Part shown: one piece after another, positions 8,116 through 20,795 of the stretch
Layout: each line of letters starts with the position of its first letter
How positions within the stretch are numbered: the first letter of the stretch is position 1
The notes under the pieces: generated by a model
Database searches by the model: none
Seen by the model: the letters and a program-made list of their open reading frames with translations, nothing else
Told to the model about the DNA's origin: nothing
Origin: Apoda limacodes
Taxonomy: Eukaryota > Arthropoda > Insecta > Lepidoptera > Limacodidae
DNA length: 64,000 bases
Reading direction: 5' to 3'
NCBI GenBank assembly: GCA_946406115.1
Contig: OX291560.1
Span: forward strand, 9,177,158 to 9,241,157
Program-made: the position numbers and the translations under genes

Positions 8116-11090
8116 TGATTTTGAAATCTGACTATTGTTAACCTTGTTAGTAAGTGATAAGTAACCAGATTTGATACGTACGTATTTATCCAGCTTCATT
8201 TATTGTTTTTAATATTGTTTAAATGTCACCTGTACATTTCTAGATTGTTTTACATTAATTAAAATGCGATCACAGTTAATAAACTCAGTTAATATTTTAG
8301 CTTGAAAAGCTTGTTGTAAATATTTTTTTGGCAGCCAGCGTTAATTAAAAAATTAGATTACCAAATGTATTTGGTGTAATGTAACATTTAATTTGTATGT
8401 TGCTAATATTTTTTCTTGCTTATGTTATGATTTTTTGTGATATTAGTGTGAATTTAATTGACTTAAATTGGCAAATAATAAATGTATTTTCAGCAACTAT
8501 ATATGTATTGTAATTAAAAATTTGTATTTAAATAATTACTAAATTTCTTTAACTATGTAAAAAATATGGTTTCTAATGCCATATTAAAGGCAATAGAAGT
8601 CTTTTCTGTTGAATAATAACGTAATTCTAATTCTGCATTTTATTACACAAGTCTTTAGGACAAATAATGAAAATGATAATAAATATATATGCAACAAAAA
8701 AATAAGAATTTACTTGGGAATTGACTAAATAATTATTTGCGTGCCTTGTGTAAATTAAATTAAATGCATTCTTGCTATTTGTATATCACAACATTCATAT
8801 TGTATTAAATATAAGACGTTTGACTTAAATTTTATGCGCATAACATACATTGTATAACAAAATTAAATGTCATTATTACAGCAGTCAAATTGTAAAATTA
8901 ATATACAGCTTTTATATAGGCATTCAAATTAAGATATAAATTTTAATAAAATTCGGCCTAATATTGCATAAAGCTTGACTAGTGAGAGTAATTTTTAAAT
9001 CAAATGAAACATTTATTTATTGTATAGTGAAGAGAGCTTTTAGATTGTGTTTTACACAAATCATGACTTGTTTGTAAAATTAAAAGTTAGACGATAAAAA
9101 AGTTAAAACGTCTCCGCTTGGTTCAAAAGGGTAACTTAATTATACAAAACATATTTTTCCTTAGTTAATTTTACTCTTTGTGGTTTGTTATTCTTTTGAC
9201 AAAAAAAACATTTAATTGTTTATTTTTTTAATTTATACATTTAACTAGGTTATTTAATTGATATATTTTATTGCCATTGTAACCCTCTTTCACATAATTT
9301 CTTTTAGACTTACATAAGTTTAACTTATTAAAAAAAAATTACAAATAGAAAATATTTAAAACTTTTATGTAAGTCTTATCTGCTTATATTAAAATTAAAT
9401 TAATGCACCACAAATTATATTATGTACTTACTAAAATAAATTCCTGCAAACCTGCATTATTTGGATCTGCACCCTAAGAAGAAAAAACTAAAATTAACTG
9501 AAAAATTACCTATCTTCTACATAATAGTAAATTGCGTATTAAAGGTGGTAAGAAGGAAATTACTAACGAGAGGCAATTTAAAATAAGTAATATTATTTGC
9601 TATATTAATATTATTTATATGTTAAAAGAACTTATCACTCATAGTAAATATATTAAAATAATTTGAAACAAATTATTTTATTTCGACGGCACATAGACTT
9701 TTTTACTAGCGGATAGCTTAATAAAAAATACATTGTTAATAAATTACGTGCCCCAATGCTGCAAAGTATATCGTTACAGTTAAATTGAATTAAGCCAACA
9801 AAACAATGAAATCATGAAAAAACCTAAGAAAAATATGTAAAGTGTAGGATATACTATTATCTGATATAGGAATTGACATGACAATAGGCAAGTATCACTC
9901 AAAAAAATAATAAGAAAGTGTAAAGCAGTGTTTAGTATTATTTTATTTAATATAGGTACTTTATTGCTAAGCAGATTTGCCCATGTCGTATTTTTAAAGA
10001 TTTATATAGTATTAATTTTATTCTTGTAAATGTATTCTTGTAAAACTGAGTTTTGAATTGATTGGAATTATGTGATGTATAAAAAAATATATTTATGTAG
10101 TGTTAATTTTTTTAAATATTTTTTCAATCACTGTATAGGTCTGTAACATCGAATAATTATTATAAATAATTTTGATAATTGTAATTGAAGTCAATTATAT
10201 TTTTTTAGTCTAGTCTTATAATTATTAAAATTTTTGTGCCAAACAGGCAAATATTTTATCATAAACTATTTCAATAATAAATATCAATATTTATTTTATG
10301 CCATAATAAACAAAAAATATTCATAAAAAACCTTATACTTCGCAATGATCTATTAAAAAAAGGGGTCAGTTATAGTTTATAATATATTTTTTAAATAAAA
10401 TTAGGCTTTTGTGTAAAGCCAGAATTGAAATGTGTCTTGGCATTTTTCATTATTACTATATCTCGCTAAAAACGTCTTGTTGCTTCTTACAGTGTGGTGT
10501 TGTATAATAAAAAAATATAATTGTGATCAAGGCATTGCTAATAAAAATAATATTGGTTGTCCTATATACTCAGCTATAATTACATTTAAAGCACATGTTC
10601 GTATTTAGGTATAATGAATTAATTAATTTTAAATTAATAGTGATAAAATTGAATTCGTACAATAATTTTCTTAGAAACCTATTATAAATATGTACTTATA
10701 CATAAGTATACCTATATTATATAAAAATACATAGCTAATATATTTCATTATTTATGAATATTTAATAAAAAACAAATTCTTTTGACTATAGTAACCTTAC
10801 TTTTATTTATTGTTATCTATATGTTTCTTTTCAACCAATAAGTGTGTAAGCTTAGCTTAGACGGATTATTTTTTACTTTAATTTCGTAAGCAGTCACATT
10901 TTTTAGGGCGCGCGTATCAGACCAGGGCACTAAAAAAATTTAACTAAAAATAAGTGCTAAGAACCTATTTCAAGAAAAAAAAAGGCTGTCAAATGGGGGT
11001 AATTGATGGTCTGGATATTGTAAAAATTCATAAAACGAAAAATACTTAAAAATTATTATTTTCGCTAAATGTTGTCATCTGTTCGTTTAG
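8116..11090. other. AT-rich non-coding stretch
   Basis: Nearly 3 kb of very AT-rich DNA with no open frame above 60 codons. The only shared element I noticed is about 35 bases at 9541-9580, resembling 57025-57065 ('gaaattactaacga...ggc'). It could contain the long 3' UTR of the synaptobrevin gene. Confidence 0.6.
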
Positions 11091-11099
11091 GATTGGTAT

Positions 11100-11169
11100 C
11101 AAAAATATCAAAATTTTAGTATTATCTGTAACAAACTGTCAAGCGTTTACGATATTTTTGATATTTTTG
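11100..11169. repeat. Inverted repeat, 14-bp arms
   Basis: 'caaaaatatcaaaa' (11100-11113) is perfectly inverted at 11156-11169 around a 42-bp loop. It could be a remnant of a small inverted-repeat element or chance in AT-rich DNA. Confidence 0.5.
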
Positions 11170-11274
11170 TCACTTTTGCCACCGAAATATGAAAGTTTAG
11201 ACCCATGTCTGGAGGCAGGGTTTTGGTGGTAATCTGTCAAACTGCCTGGCCTATACATATTCATTGTTTATAGT

Positions 11275-11311
11275 TGTGTGTGTGTGTTATTATCGTAGTG
11301 TGTGTGTGTGT
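11275..11311. repeat. Interrupted GT microsatellite
   Basis: Two short (GT)n runs, 11275-11287 and 11298-11311, are separated by about ten other bases. Confidence 0.8.
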
Positions 11312-11343
11312 CAACTGTTCATTTTGTAACCAAAAATTTTGTT

Positions 11344-11637
11344 AGTGACGTTTCAGACCTACACGAACGAAAAAGATCAGTGGAAATACTGGCGTTATCA
11401 GAAGTGTGAAAGTATCAAACGTGGGAACTTTTTATCTCAAAACGAACACACTCATAGAATAAACAAGTTGCTAAGAGCTAAAATATATAGATGCCTCATA
11501 ATGACGTCATAATTCTTCCGACACGTTGTAAGTGTTGCAAGAAAGATATCTACAAAATTTATGATAACCATAGCGCCATTAACCCGTATTGGGATCCACG
11601 TGTTATCGGAAGAGGACATGAGACTACCATAATTTAA
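11344..11637 (+). other. Two small overlapping unrecognised ORFs
   Basis: The first frame is open from about 11329 to 11515 and reads VTFQTYTNEKDQWKYWRYQK then a basic region; it has no ATG near its start, though 'gtttcag' at 11355 could be an acceptor. The second (ATG 11491-11493, taa 11635-11637, 48 codons) starts MPHNDVIILPTRCKCCKKDI and contains a C-x-C-C cluster. I recognise neither. The minus strand is also open over part of this interval, so this may simply be a less AT-rich patch or an old transposon fragment. Confidence 0.2.
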
Positions 11638-12047
11638 TATTTAGCAACGTTGCATCGCGAACTAACGTGTTAATAGCGCAAGACATTAAACAATCTTCTT
11701 AAATTGATAAATTTAGACCTGTCACATCGACGTAGAGCAAAATCGACAAAATAATATAAAGTTAATTAAACTTTAATACCACAGATTAAGGTAGAAATTG
11801 AAGTGTATGAATTTAGTCTGGTCGGTTTTGCGAGCACTCCACAGAGTACCATAGAGAATGATGTGAGAGAGCGCGCGCTTTCTCTTTGATAGTTACCCGC
11901 CATTTTGAGTTACAGTAATAGTTGGTATGACGTGAATTATGCGGCCGTGTCACTACAGCTTAAGTAATGACGATAGTGTCTAAACCGTTAATGCAGGCCT
12001 AAATTATCCAATATCTATCACCTACTAGATGCAGGTGAATTTAATGT

Positions 12048-12130
12048 CAGTGGTAAGATAGCCTAGTGGCTTGGATGAACGTTTGACGACTTTATGTTAA
12101 GGTTCGATCCTAGGGTAGGCTATTTTCTAA
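12048..12130 (+). repeat. tRNA-like (SINE-type) fragment
   Basis: 'gatagcctagtggcttgg' resembles an A box and 'ggttcgatcctagg' a B box at tRNA-like spacing, but no cloverleaf with a paired acceptor stem is evident. It is best read as a SINE head. Confidence 0.5.
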
Positions 12131-12720
12131 AGAACCATTTTTCACCCACTTTGTGCAAGAAAAGCAATTTGGATGTTCAGAAAGAGTAATGTTAAGTCTT
12201 AAATCAAGATTGTCTTTGGAGTCGGCTTACCGTTTTTACCCAACTGATGTTTTTCGTTTTTAATTTAATAATTTAAGAGTTGAATTTCAACTTCGGCTTT
12301 GTGATTAAAGATTAAATTTTTAGATATTATTTTTTTACTTTAATATAGTCTCTGCACTCCACAGTTCTCAAAGTAAAACATATTAAAAATACTGTTTTTA
12401 CTCTACTTGGTACTGTTTTAGAAACCATAGATTTTTCATATTTATTGCAGTCTGTTAATATGATTTTTCATAAATGTAGGAGTCATGACGCTGTGTTCCG
12501 GGACGGACGGACTAGACGATGACTTATACGTCTAAGTCATGTTTCATAAGGGCACTGTTTTTACTTTTTGAAGTCATTGCAATGAAATATTTATTAATAC
12601 AAACAAGCATATTAAATTGTATGTAGCTTGGAATAGTAATTTAAGTTCATGGTTTTAAATTTTAGTCACAAAAATAAACATTTTTTCCTTACTTCCTACA
12701 TAGATTATAGAATACTATAC

Positions 12721-12899
12721 TATAAGCACGGACGCGAAGCACAAAAAAACCCTTTTAGCCTGAGTTGTCAAAATAGTATTAATTAGTAATTTCTGATGAC
12801 GGTCATCGCATCTATCTGTGCGAGCGCGATGGCAAATAATTATGTGCGCACAACAGAGACAAATAGTGACGGGGTCATTAAACTAAATTCTTCCCGCTT
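12721..12899. mobile_element. MITE family A, second copy, inverted and truncated
   Basis: It begins 'tataagcacggacgcgaagc' and matches the reverse complement of the element at 1933-2143 along its length, including 'taattagtaatttctgat' and 'cgatggcaaataattatg'. It ends at 'ttcttcccgctt', where the second terminal repeat is mostly lost. Confidence 0.82.
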
Positions 12900-13164
12900 A
12901 AATATATAACTTGGCGCAGATTTTGTGTCCCTGGACCACTGGACACAAAATTAAACACTAAATAAATAAGATCGCTACAAAAAAACGCAAATATACAAAA
13001 GCTAAATACAAAAGAGGTCCCACAGAGAATTATCTTGCAACATGTAAAGATGTGTAGAGAGAGACGCACACCAACGCCATATGCATTCACATTTCCGTTG
13101 AAAACAGTGATCCAACCAAAATCTGGAAGTCCCTTAAGTCGGCAAAACACCGTCATCATCTTCA

Positions 13165-13490
13165 GCTAATGATTTCAAACTTATTAGCTTCATACATCCC
13201 CACTGAAGGGGCACGACCTACCCTCACCAAGGGCTATTTGGGCCATAGTCCACACACCGGCACAGTGCGGATTGTGGAATTCACATACGTCCTTTTTTTT
13301 TTTTGGATGTATGCAGATTTCCTCACATTGTTTTCTTTCACCAAAAAGTCAGTGGTGCGAATAATCAATGTACTTGTACTTGACAAATTAAAAAAAGACT
13401 AACTGGTACACGCTGGTTTCGAACCTCCGTCACTTAGAAAGTGAATTCGAAACCTCTTTGCCACCACCGACTCCTTCGACCACCACCGAC
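13165..13490 (-). mobile_element. Repeat family D with tRNA-like end, minus orientation
   Basis: It contains 'taccctcaccaagggc', 'ggccatagtccacac', then 'gcagatttcctcacattgtt' and a reverse-oriented B-box-like 'ggtttcgaacctccg' at 13410-13424. This layout matches a SINE-like repeat family common in Lepidoptera. A related piece occurs inverted at 30185-30270 and a weaker one at 22795-22905. Confidence 0.6.
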
Positions 13491-14088
13491 TCCCAAAATA
13501 AAACATTAATCGCGCTTTATCGTCTTTCGACGAACCAAACTCCTGACTTCTCTTGTTACTTCTGATTTTCATCAATTAACTAAATGTGCTTTATCAATCA
13601 GTGCTGTTGGTGGTGACTGCATTAGCAGTACTATAAACGTTCCTATACTTGACCTTACTTCTTTTATTATGACTCATATCCTGAATGTTTCCATTAGTTT
13701 AGGCGTTTTTCATAAAGCTTGGAAGACTCCACACAGAATTCAAAACTTCAAATCTTAAACCTTTTCCAAACCAAAAATAAATAATATAAAATAATACGGG
13801 CCGCGGCAGTAATGTAGTATTTCTGACTAGTGCAACATTGCTGCCGGCGTACTGTAGCGAGTGAAGTATTTTATTTTGTATATGTAGTGTGTAATTAGCT
13901 TTAAATTACCCTTTTGCGTGTTATGTCAAAATCATTGTAAAATTCTATATCCGTACAGGCATGGAATGTCATACTTATTTACATTAACAGACTTGTAACT
14001 CTGATTTTTAAAAAGATGACAGATCGAAAAATATTCAAAGTCAGTCTGGTTGAGATTTTCTCAAAGTAAGATATAAAAAATAGAAATT

Positions 14089-14571
14089 TTAAATTTTAAA
14101 TAGATGCAGATAATTTATTATTTTACCTGGTGCAATCTTATCAACGTGGACAATATATAAGCACCTGTGCTTAGGAATAGATTCGATCAAAAGGAAAGCA
14201 CATAAGGAGGTTTGTTTTCCTGGATTATCTGTCGACGGTTTCTGAGTTACCCCATAAATCACACAGAAGGTACCATAATTCTGTTTTATTATTGGGTCTA
14301 CGAAGACCTTGATTTTTTGTGGATTGGGCCTTTTTGCCTTTATCGAATTCCCTTTTCCGTATCTTGAAAATTCGGGAAATATTTGGAGTTGACATAGATT
14401 GTCGTAAACCATTGGATTAATCACGTCGTACCACGATTTGCCAACTTTGGCGATAATAGAGTCGACTGGGGTAAAAATTGTAATACGGTCGTCAAAATAA
14501 GAAAAGACGGCAAAATGAATAATTTCCGAAACTAAGAAGTAAAATTGTGTATGGCATAATAGGGATTGAAA
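14089..14571 (-). other. Unrecognised open frame, 160 codons, minus strand
   Basis: The frame is open from 14571 to taa at 14089-14091 without an ATG near its upstream end; the first internal ATG is near 14412. Upstream residues include FAVFSYFDDRITIFTPVDSI and downstream VFVDPIIKQNYGTFCVIYGV, a mixed, protein-like composition for such AT-rich DNA. I recognise no domain. A decayed LINE reverse transcriptase follows on the other strand, so a transposon origin is plausible; chance is not excluded. Confidence 0.25.
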
Positions 14572-14639
14572 TTAATTAATTTTTGTAAAGTGTGATCGTA
14601 TAGGGAACTATAATTAAATTGTATTTACGAACTACACCT

Positions 14640-14965
14640 ATCTTTTCATTTATCTTCCCCTGGGGAATTGAGGTTCCACAGTACTACAATGTGGCGTGAT
14701 ATACCCGCTCCTATTTGCTTTTTTTTCATTAATACCATTACTTTTAAGCTTTATGCAGAAGATCTCCAAATTTATTCAAGCGGACTGTTAACCAATTTTG
14801 TGGAATGGTGAATATTATCGTCTTAGAAGGATTCACCTTCGAAATCACAAGCTATAATTATTCGTATTCCAAAACAAACGTCCAAGATTAACTGGGATAA
14901 TTTGCCACGGATTGAAGTTAATGGAATTCCTATTTCGAACAGTAAGGGACATAGTCCTTAGAGGG
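14640..14965 (+). pseudogene. Decayed LINE reverse transcriptase fragment
   Basis: Broken frames give PLLFAFFIN, then LYAEDLQIYSSG, which matches the YADD-type catalytic block with Asp replaced by Glu, then after further frame breaks INWDNLPRIEVNGIPISNSK, which resembles the region after the RT core in CR1/Jockey-group LINEs. Stops (for example after FVEW) show it is dead. It belongs to a different LINE from family A. Confidence 0.6.
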
Positions 14966-16600
14966 TTTATCCGTAGGGGGCTGCTATCCTTTTTTCAAAT
15001 TACAACTTAAATTAAGATATCCTGTGTTACATTATGTCGTTGTAAAACTTATTTAATAATTATATTCACGTTACTATAAAACTTCAAAACTTTAGTTCAT
15101 TTAATGCCCCGGCGGATATTTTTTGTTTGTTTATTAAGTTACCGGTAGAAGATTACGTAGAAGTCGAAGGTATCAAACTGAAATAAAAAATAATTTTATT
15201 CTTGTAATTTTATGTTTAAATTTTTGTCTAATAGTCATTTATAATAAAACAAACATTAATCAACGTGATTTTGGTGCATGACATTGGTGGTCTTGCGCTA
15301 AATTTTCGAATTTAGGAATATTTTTAATTAAAGGTTAACGCATGCAGCCTGTTTATGCAACATCTAGCACTAAAAACTTGAGCACCTGCGCGGCTTTTTT
15401 TCGTTTATTTCCAGAGACCTTAACTGCTCTCTAAACCATAGTCATTTCATTGATATTATTTTATTTCAACAAATTGTTTTTTTTTTGCTCAAACAATATA
15501 CCGGTGATCGACCTCAAAAACTCTTGTGATCGACCGTTCGGGCACCTCCGTTGTATAGCAAAAACAGAAGATTCAAAATTTCTCATAATTGGTGCCCTTT
15601 ATAACCATTGAAAAGATAGGTTAGTGCCAATTTTTGGATCTTCCAAAACACTTCTAACCATTTGTACATGAATAGGTTTGTTTTTCCATTTTTCTATAAT
15701 ATAGTTTCTAATTAAGGAATCTATATCAGATTCTAATGGTGAGTTAATACTAATTTTGACTTTTGTTAAAAATTGTTTACTATTTTTTAATACAATATGT
15801 ACCTACCTACTTTTTTTTTCCTTTTCTTTAATTTTATAAACTATAAAATCTGTTGTATTCAACATTTATGTAGCCATATTTATTATAATTTTCTTAAATG
15901 TGTCATGTACATTTAATAAACCTCTACCACCAAATTTATATAAATTCTATTCTTTTCTAAATCCTCGAGCAATAACAAAACTGGTTCAATCTACTAGGTT
16001 TACTGTTAGATACTGCCTTGATTTTTTATCAAATTTCAAAAACCATAAGCCACAATAGGGCATTGAATTGTAATGATATATTAACAAAAACGCTTACGCT
16101 TTAGTCCTAGCTTGTTACGAATTTCCACGACAGCTGCGTATTTTGTAAAGCGGATAAGTATAGTCTTGCGGTAATATTTATACAATTTCTTTAAAAATAA
16201 AGCAGGAATTCATTAGAGCATAAGTGCTCCGTCAATTAAGCTATTAAGTCACAATACTGGCAGAAGAAAGCCCCGACTACATCTTAGGTCTGGAAACTTT
16301 TGCGAATGCGTGTGTTTCTAAGATTAAAACACTAGAAGCGCAATAGTTTATGTGTTAACACATGAACTACAAAAGAAAATATAAATGACGTGTACTCTGC
16401 CAAAGAGATTTCAGCTGATCATAAAGAAATGCAAAAATGGTGTGCGGACGTTATCCGGCTTAACCGACACTCAATTAGTTTCTCTGTGGGAACTGTCTAA
16501 GAAAACAAAGCGTGTTTGGTTACAACTGTTCTCGAATTGCACTCTCTTACTAGCGGTTCTCACCTTCTGCGTGAAGCATCTGATATTACCCAGAGACCTT
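14966..16600. other. AT-rich non-coding stretch
   Basis: No gene is seen. 'gatcgacc' occurs at 15508-15515 and 15528-15535 followed by 'gggcacctccg', reminiscent of hAT-element end regions, but nothing more supports it. Confidence 0.5.
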
Positions 16601-16611
16601 ACTGGAAAAAA

Positions 16612-16736
16612 TCTCGAGCTATTCGGACTCTGGAATTCGAGAGAAAAATGTATGCAAGTACATTCAAGGATTTCGAGAGGTAAGTCAGACTTGTATACAT
16701 TTTAATCACGAATTCGAGAGTTCGAATAGCTCGAGA
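16612..16736. mobile_element. MITE family C: 27-28-bp inverted repeats
   Basis: 'tctcgagctattcggactct' onward (16612-16639) is inverted at 16709-16736 with two mismatches, around a loop of about 70 bp. A related but more diverged copy lies at 29590-29705, suggesting a small palindromic element family. Confidence 0.65.
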
Positions 16737-16789
16737 CTGTTCCTAATAAGCTTCCAGATTGGAATATTATCCATATTATTCTTACTAGT

Positions 16790-17045
16790 TTGTTAAAGTC
16801 TGCTTGGTTGTCTGTTATGCTTAGCTTCGCAACGGAACATCTAATTGAGCTAAAATTTTGCACAAGGATAGTTAAAGACACGGAGATAGATATATATGTT
16901 ACTTTTTATCCCGGAAAAGTTACCACAGGAATAACAATAACCGAATATAATATGTATATTGCTATCGCTATAGCTTGCTAAAGCAAACTTCCTTATACTA
17001 AAATGCAGTTGTAAGAATTCGACGCCTATGAAGCCGCGGGAAAAC
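16790..17045 (+). repeat. Interspersed repeat family B, plus copy
   Basis: It carries 'gaacatctaattgagctaaa', 'ttactttttatcccggaaaa', 'gctatagcttgctaaagcaa' and ends near 'gaagccgcgggaaaacgata', the same order as other family B copies. Confidence 0.75.
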
Positions 17046-17175
17046 GATAGTCTAAAATGTTATTTAAAAATATATCAAAAGTAAAAGTGAAAAAAAACCC
17101 AGAAAAAGTGGTGTTGTACAACACTAATTTAAACTGTAAAAAAAAACATTGCAACAGATATAATTACTGCAATCA

Positions 17176-17480
17176 TAACTAATATTATAAAAGCGGAAGT
17201 GTGTATGTACATAATATGCCAGTTGGTCCATCTTGCTCGTCGTTAGGAAACAACGGAAATTAAATAGAAGCTAAATGTATCTAGTGATAGAAGCCACGAT
17301 AGACTTATATTTATTTATTATATTATACGTTAAGGCTAAAAAAGTTGTGCCACTACGTTTTGGATTGATGGATGGATTTGGATTAGCCAATAATCTGGAT
17401 GAATGGCAGCTTATAAGTAAAAGTGTCTTCAAACCTGTGTTACTAATGCTCTGGACAAGTAGATCTGTTTGTTTATCTAT
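17176..17480 (+). repeat. Possible family B copy, diverged
   Basis: It starts 'actaatattataaaagcgga', the family's usual opening, but similarity fades after about 150 bases. Confidence 0.4.
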
Positions 17481-17499
17481 ATTTATGTGAGCTCAGTAA

Positions 17500-19400
17500 A
17501 CGTGAAAATTAAAGAGTAGAGTCAATTACAGAAAGATAATAAAGATAGTCCAATGGTACGGGTCACAGAATCATAAAGCTCGTAGATCTGGAATAGTTCG
17601 CTTGGAGATATTGAATTTAGCGTGAACACTTGGAGCATTATTTAATTGCGTGTCAAGCAGTGAGCGGCGCGTTGTCCGCTGGGTGAGAGGTGATATGCAC
17701 TATGGGTAAGCACGGAACAATTGTACTTACAAAATAATAAAAATAGACGCATTTTTTTTTATTTTTTTTATGCCTTTACTTCAAAAACATCTAAAAGATC
17801 TATCCTTGTGTTATATTTGTGCTGACGATAAAATAATACTTTTTTTACTGAAAAAAAATGTCAAATAGTTATTTAGAAGCCAACAAAACTTTAGCTATGA
17901 TTTTGGTACGTTGAAGAACGTTGAAGCTAGCCATGCCAAATCTCTAAATTTTATTTCAAATATTTTCAATAATTATTATTATTTTATGATTACAATATAG
18001 TTATATATATTCTTTTAAATAACTATCGTATATTTTATAACTAAACTATAGTTAACACTTATTAAAAAAGGCCCTGGATGGTGTTACCAGGTGATTAAGT
18101 GGCCAGAAGACTGTATGGCAAGATTATTTGTTGACCAAAATATAAACCAGCTATTTGTTTTTTCGAAGTGGAGATCAATCGCTTGCCTATTTCCATATAA
18201 AAACGATGGGTGCTCGATCCCCAAGATTCAATGGTCTCCACTCCAGAAGCTCATTAATTTTATTTAATAATTAATTAAAACAAAATGGGTAATAGTAAAT
18301 GTAAACTTCAAATGTATATTTTTATTTATTGATAAAAATGTCATAAAAATTTATACTAATGTATAGAAATTATCTTGATTAATGCACAAAAGTATATAAA
18401 AAAACCAAAAAAATAAGCCAACATTTCAGTACTTTTACGAATTTAAAATTATTATGTACACTATATTTCAGCGTTTCTTGGGATTTTTCGATTTTTTTTA
18501 TAAAGGAATATATTTTTATCTGTACCAAATTCAGTGCGCGCACTGTGCGCTGACAGTTCGCGGTAATAGGTCTGTCAGGTGTTTGAAGAGCACACATCGA
18601 TGTTTATTTTTTCTTTCTTCGAACTACAATTTGTAAGCGTGTTGGGTATCCTGTGGAACTTTATTTATTTACTACACAACTAGGCAATGCAATCCCTATT
18701 ATTTTTTTGAATAAGTGCACATAGAAAAAAAAAAATTATAGTTCGTTTTACGCAATTTAGACCCATTATATGTTATGTAATGTTATTACATATTTTAGTA
18801 AAGCAAAGGTATTTAAAGTAACGTATTATTTTTTCGTTCATTAAAAAAATATAAGCTATCGAAATACTGTGTAAGAAGTAACTAAAACTAGATTTTTTTT
18901 GTTGTTTATAAATGGTAAGATTATAAAAATCTATGTTCGCATAAGTCGATTGGTTTACTATGTCATAAAAATAAAAAGTCCGACCTCTGATACAGCTTAT
19001 TACGATTTTTATATAACAACACCATTGTGATTTCCCATCCCTATAGAAGTTTTCTTTTGTAAATACGTGGTATCAAGTATTTTTAATTTTTTTTTTATCG
19101 AAGTATATAAAATTAATCGTATAATAATGTAGTAATATTCTGGAACCTGACGAAGGCCCCATATACACTTTTATCCCCTAATTTAGGGTTGAGGGATATT
19201 TTTTTTTAACCTGATACACGTATTTTTTAATGACAAGTGTGTGAACGTGTATAATTTTCAGATCTTTATTATAAAATTAAGTTTGTATGGGAAAATTAGG
19301 CGTTTCGAGAAAAAGTAGGTAGTGCCCTTGCGCCTCGCTTGGCTCGTCTTGGTGGGGGCATTACCGTGCCCCCAGATAAACGACGAGGTCACACACTATT
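17500..19400. other. AT-rich non-coding stretch
   Basis: No gene recognised. A GC-richer patch at 19315-19390 ('gtgggggcattaccgtgccc') immediately precedes the inverted-repeat/LINE structure. Confidence 0.55.
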
Positions 19401-19457
19401 TATTAATTAGGTTAAAGGTACGACAATCGTAAGTGGCGCCAAATAAGAACCCAAGCG

Positions 19458-20731
19458 GACTTGCGAGCTATCCTTCTGGGAGTCGTGCTTTCTGGTCGCT
19501 TGCTAAAGCTGCCGAGGGGAACTTCTGCCAGTCGTCGTTACCACCACTGCGAAAGACCGATGGTGACTTGGCCCACAGTGCAAAAGAGAAAGCCGATCTA
19601 TTGGGCAGTCTCTTTGCCTCTAACTCGAATGTGAACGACGAAGGCGCTGTACCACCTACTTTACCGTGGTGCAGTAAGACGATGCCGGAACTCTATAACA
19701 CAGCGCGAGGTCCGGCGGGCGTTGCTTTCCCTAGACGTTCATAAGTCGAGTGGGCCAGACGGCATACCAGCAGTGGTGCTTAAGCAGTGTGCTCCTGAGT
19801 TATAACCTGTACTCACGCGCCTCTTCACGCTTTCCTAACACACTAGGCAATTTCCGTCTTCATGGAAGACTGCGAATGTGCACCCGGTGCCCAAACAGGG
19901 CGATAGATCAGATCCTTCGAATTACAGGCCTATCGCTATAACCTCTCTCCTCTCCAAGGTGATGGAGCGTGTGATTAACACACAGCTTTTGGGATACCTA
20001 GAAAAACACGACCTGATCAGTGACCGTCAATATGGCTTTCGCCACAGTCGCTCAGCTGGTGACCTTCTAGTGTATCTCACACACCGAGGGGCACTAGCCA
20101 TTGAGGGTCAGGGGGAGGCATTGGCATGTAGCCTAGACATAGCGAAGGCGTTCGATCGGGTCTGGCACCGGGGTCTTTTATTGAAGTTGCCATCTTACGG
20201 AGTGCCCGAGGGTTTGTGCAAATGGGTGGCTAGCTTTTTGTCCGGCAGACCCATACGAGCCGTAGTTGACCGTAGTTGCTCTGATAGCATGGACATTAAT
20301 GCTGGTGTCCCACAAGGCTCTGTGCTGTCTCCTACGCTGCTTCTACTGCAGATCAATGATATGTTGGATATCAACAACATACATTGCTATGCAGATGACA
20401 GTACTGGAGACGCTTATTACACGGGCCGTGCAAGCATCCCACGTTCCGTTGTGGAGGAAAAGCGTGAAGAACCATCATACCATACCATCGCACCGCTCGC
20501 CATCGACAGGGAATTCATTCTCACACTTTGGAACCGAAATGGTCGCGTAAAGTGCGGTTTCAGAGAAACTTCCTCCCGCGAACGCTTGGGTTGTGGAATG
20601 AGCTCCCTGCCAAGGTTTTCTCTAAGGACTACAGTATGGGGTTCTTCAAAAAAGGAGTTGTTAGATTTCTGAAGGGTCGGCAACGCGCGAGTGATGCCCC
20701 TGGTGTTGCAAGCGTCCATAGGCTACGGTGA
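19458..20731 (+). pseudogene. Broken endonuclease/RT ORF of LINE family A copy
   Basis: Reverse transcriptase motifs remain: SLDIAKAFDRVWHR, DINAGVPQGSVLSPT and CYADDS. The frame is broken near 19680-19870 and by the internal deletion at about 20475, so it can make only partial peptides; the longest open frame is 19878-20672 (264 codons). The endonuclease half is absent because of the 5' truncation. Confidence 0.9.
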
Positions 20732-20795
20732 CCGCTTACCATCAGGCGGACCGTAGGCTTGTTTGCCACCTCGTGGTATAAAAAAAAAAAAAAAA
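19458..20795 (+). mobile_element. LINE family A, 5'-truncated copy with internal deletion and poly-A tail
   Basis: Homology to the full LINE begins at 19458 (matching 35575) and runs to a poly-A tract of about 20 bases at 20781-20800. Around 20475 it jumps from the part matching about 36590 to the part matching about 37150, deleting roughly 550 bp of the C-terminal coding region. Elsewhere it is only a few percent different from the full copy by eye, so it is young. Confidence 0.92.

Noticed and set aside
15480..15560. hAT terminal region suggested by two gatcgacc motifs
   Set aside because: No terminal repeat, target duplication or transposase sequence accompanies it.
16385..16705. 106-codon plus-strand ORF ending near a gtaagt donor
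   Set aside because: Its 3' part is the palindromic element C and its 5' part has no recognisable domain; the donor belongs to the repeat.
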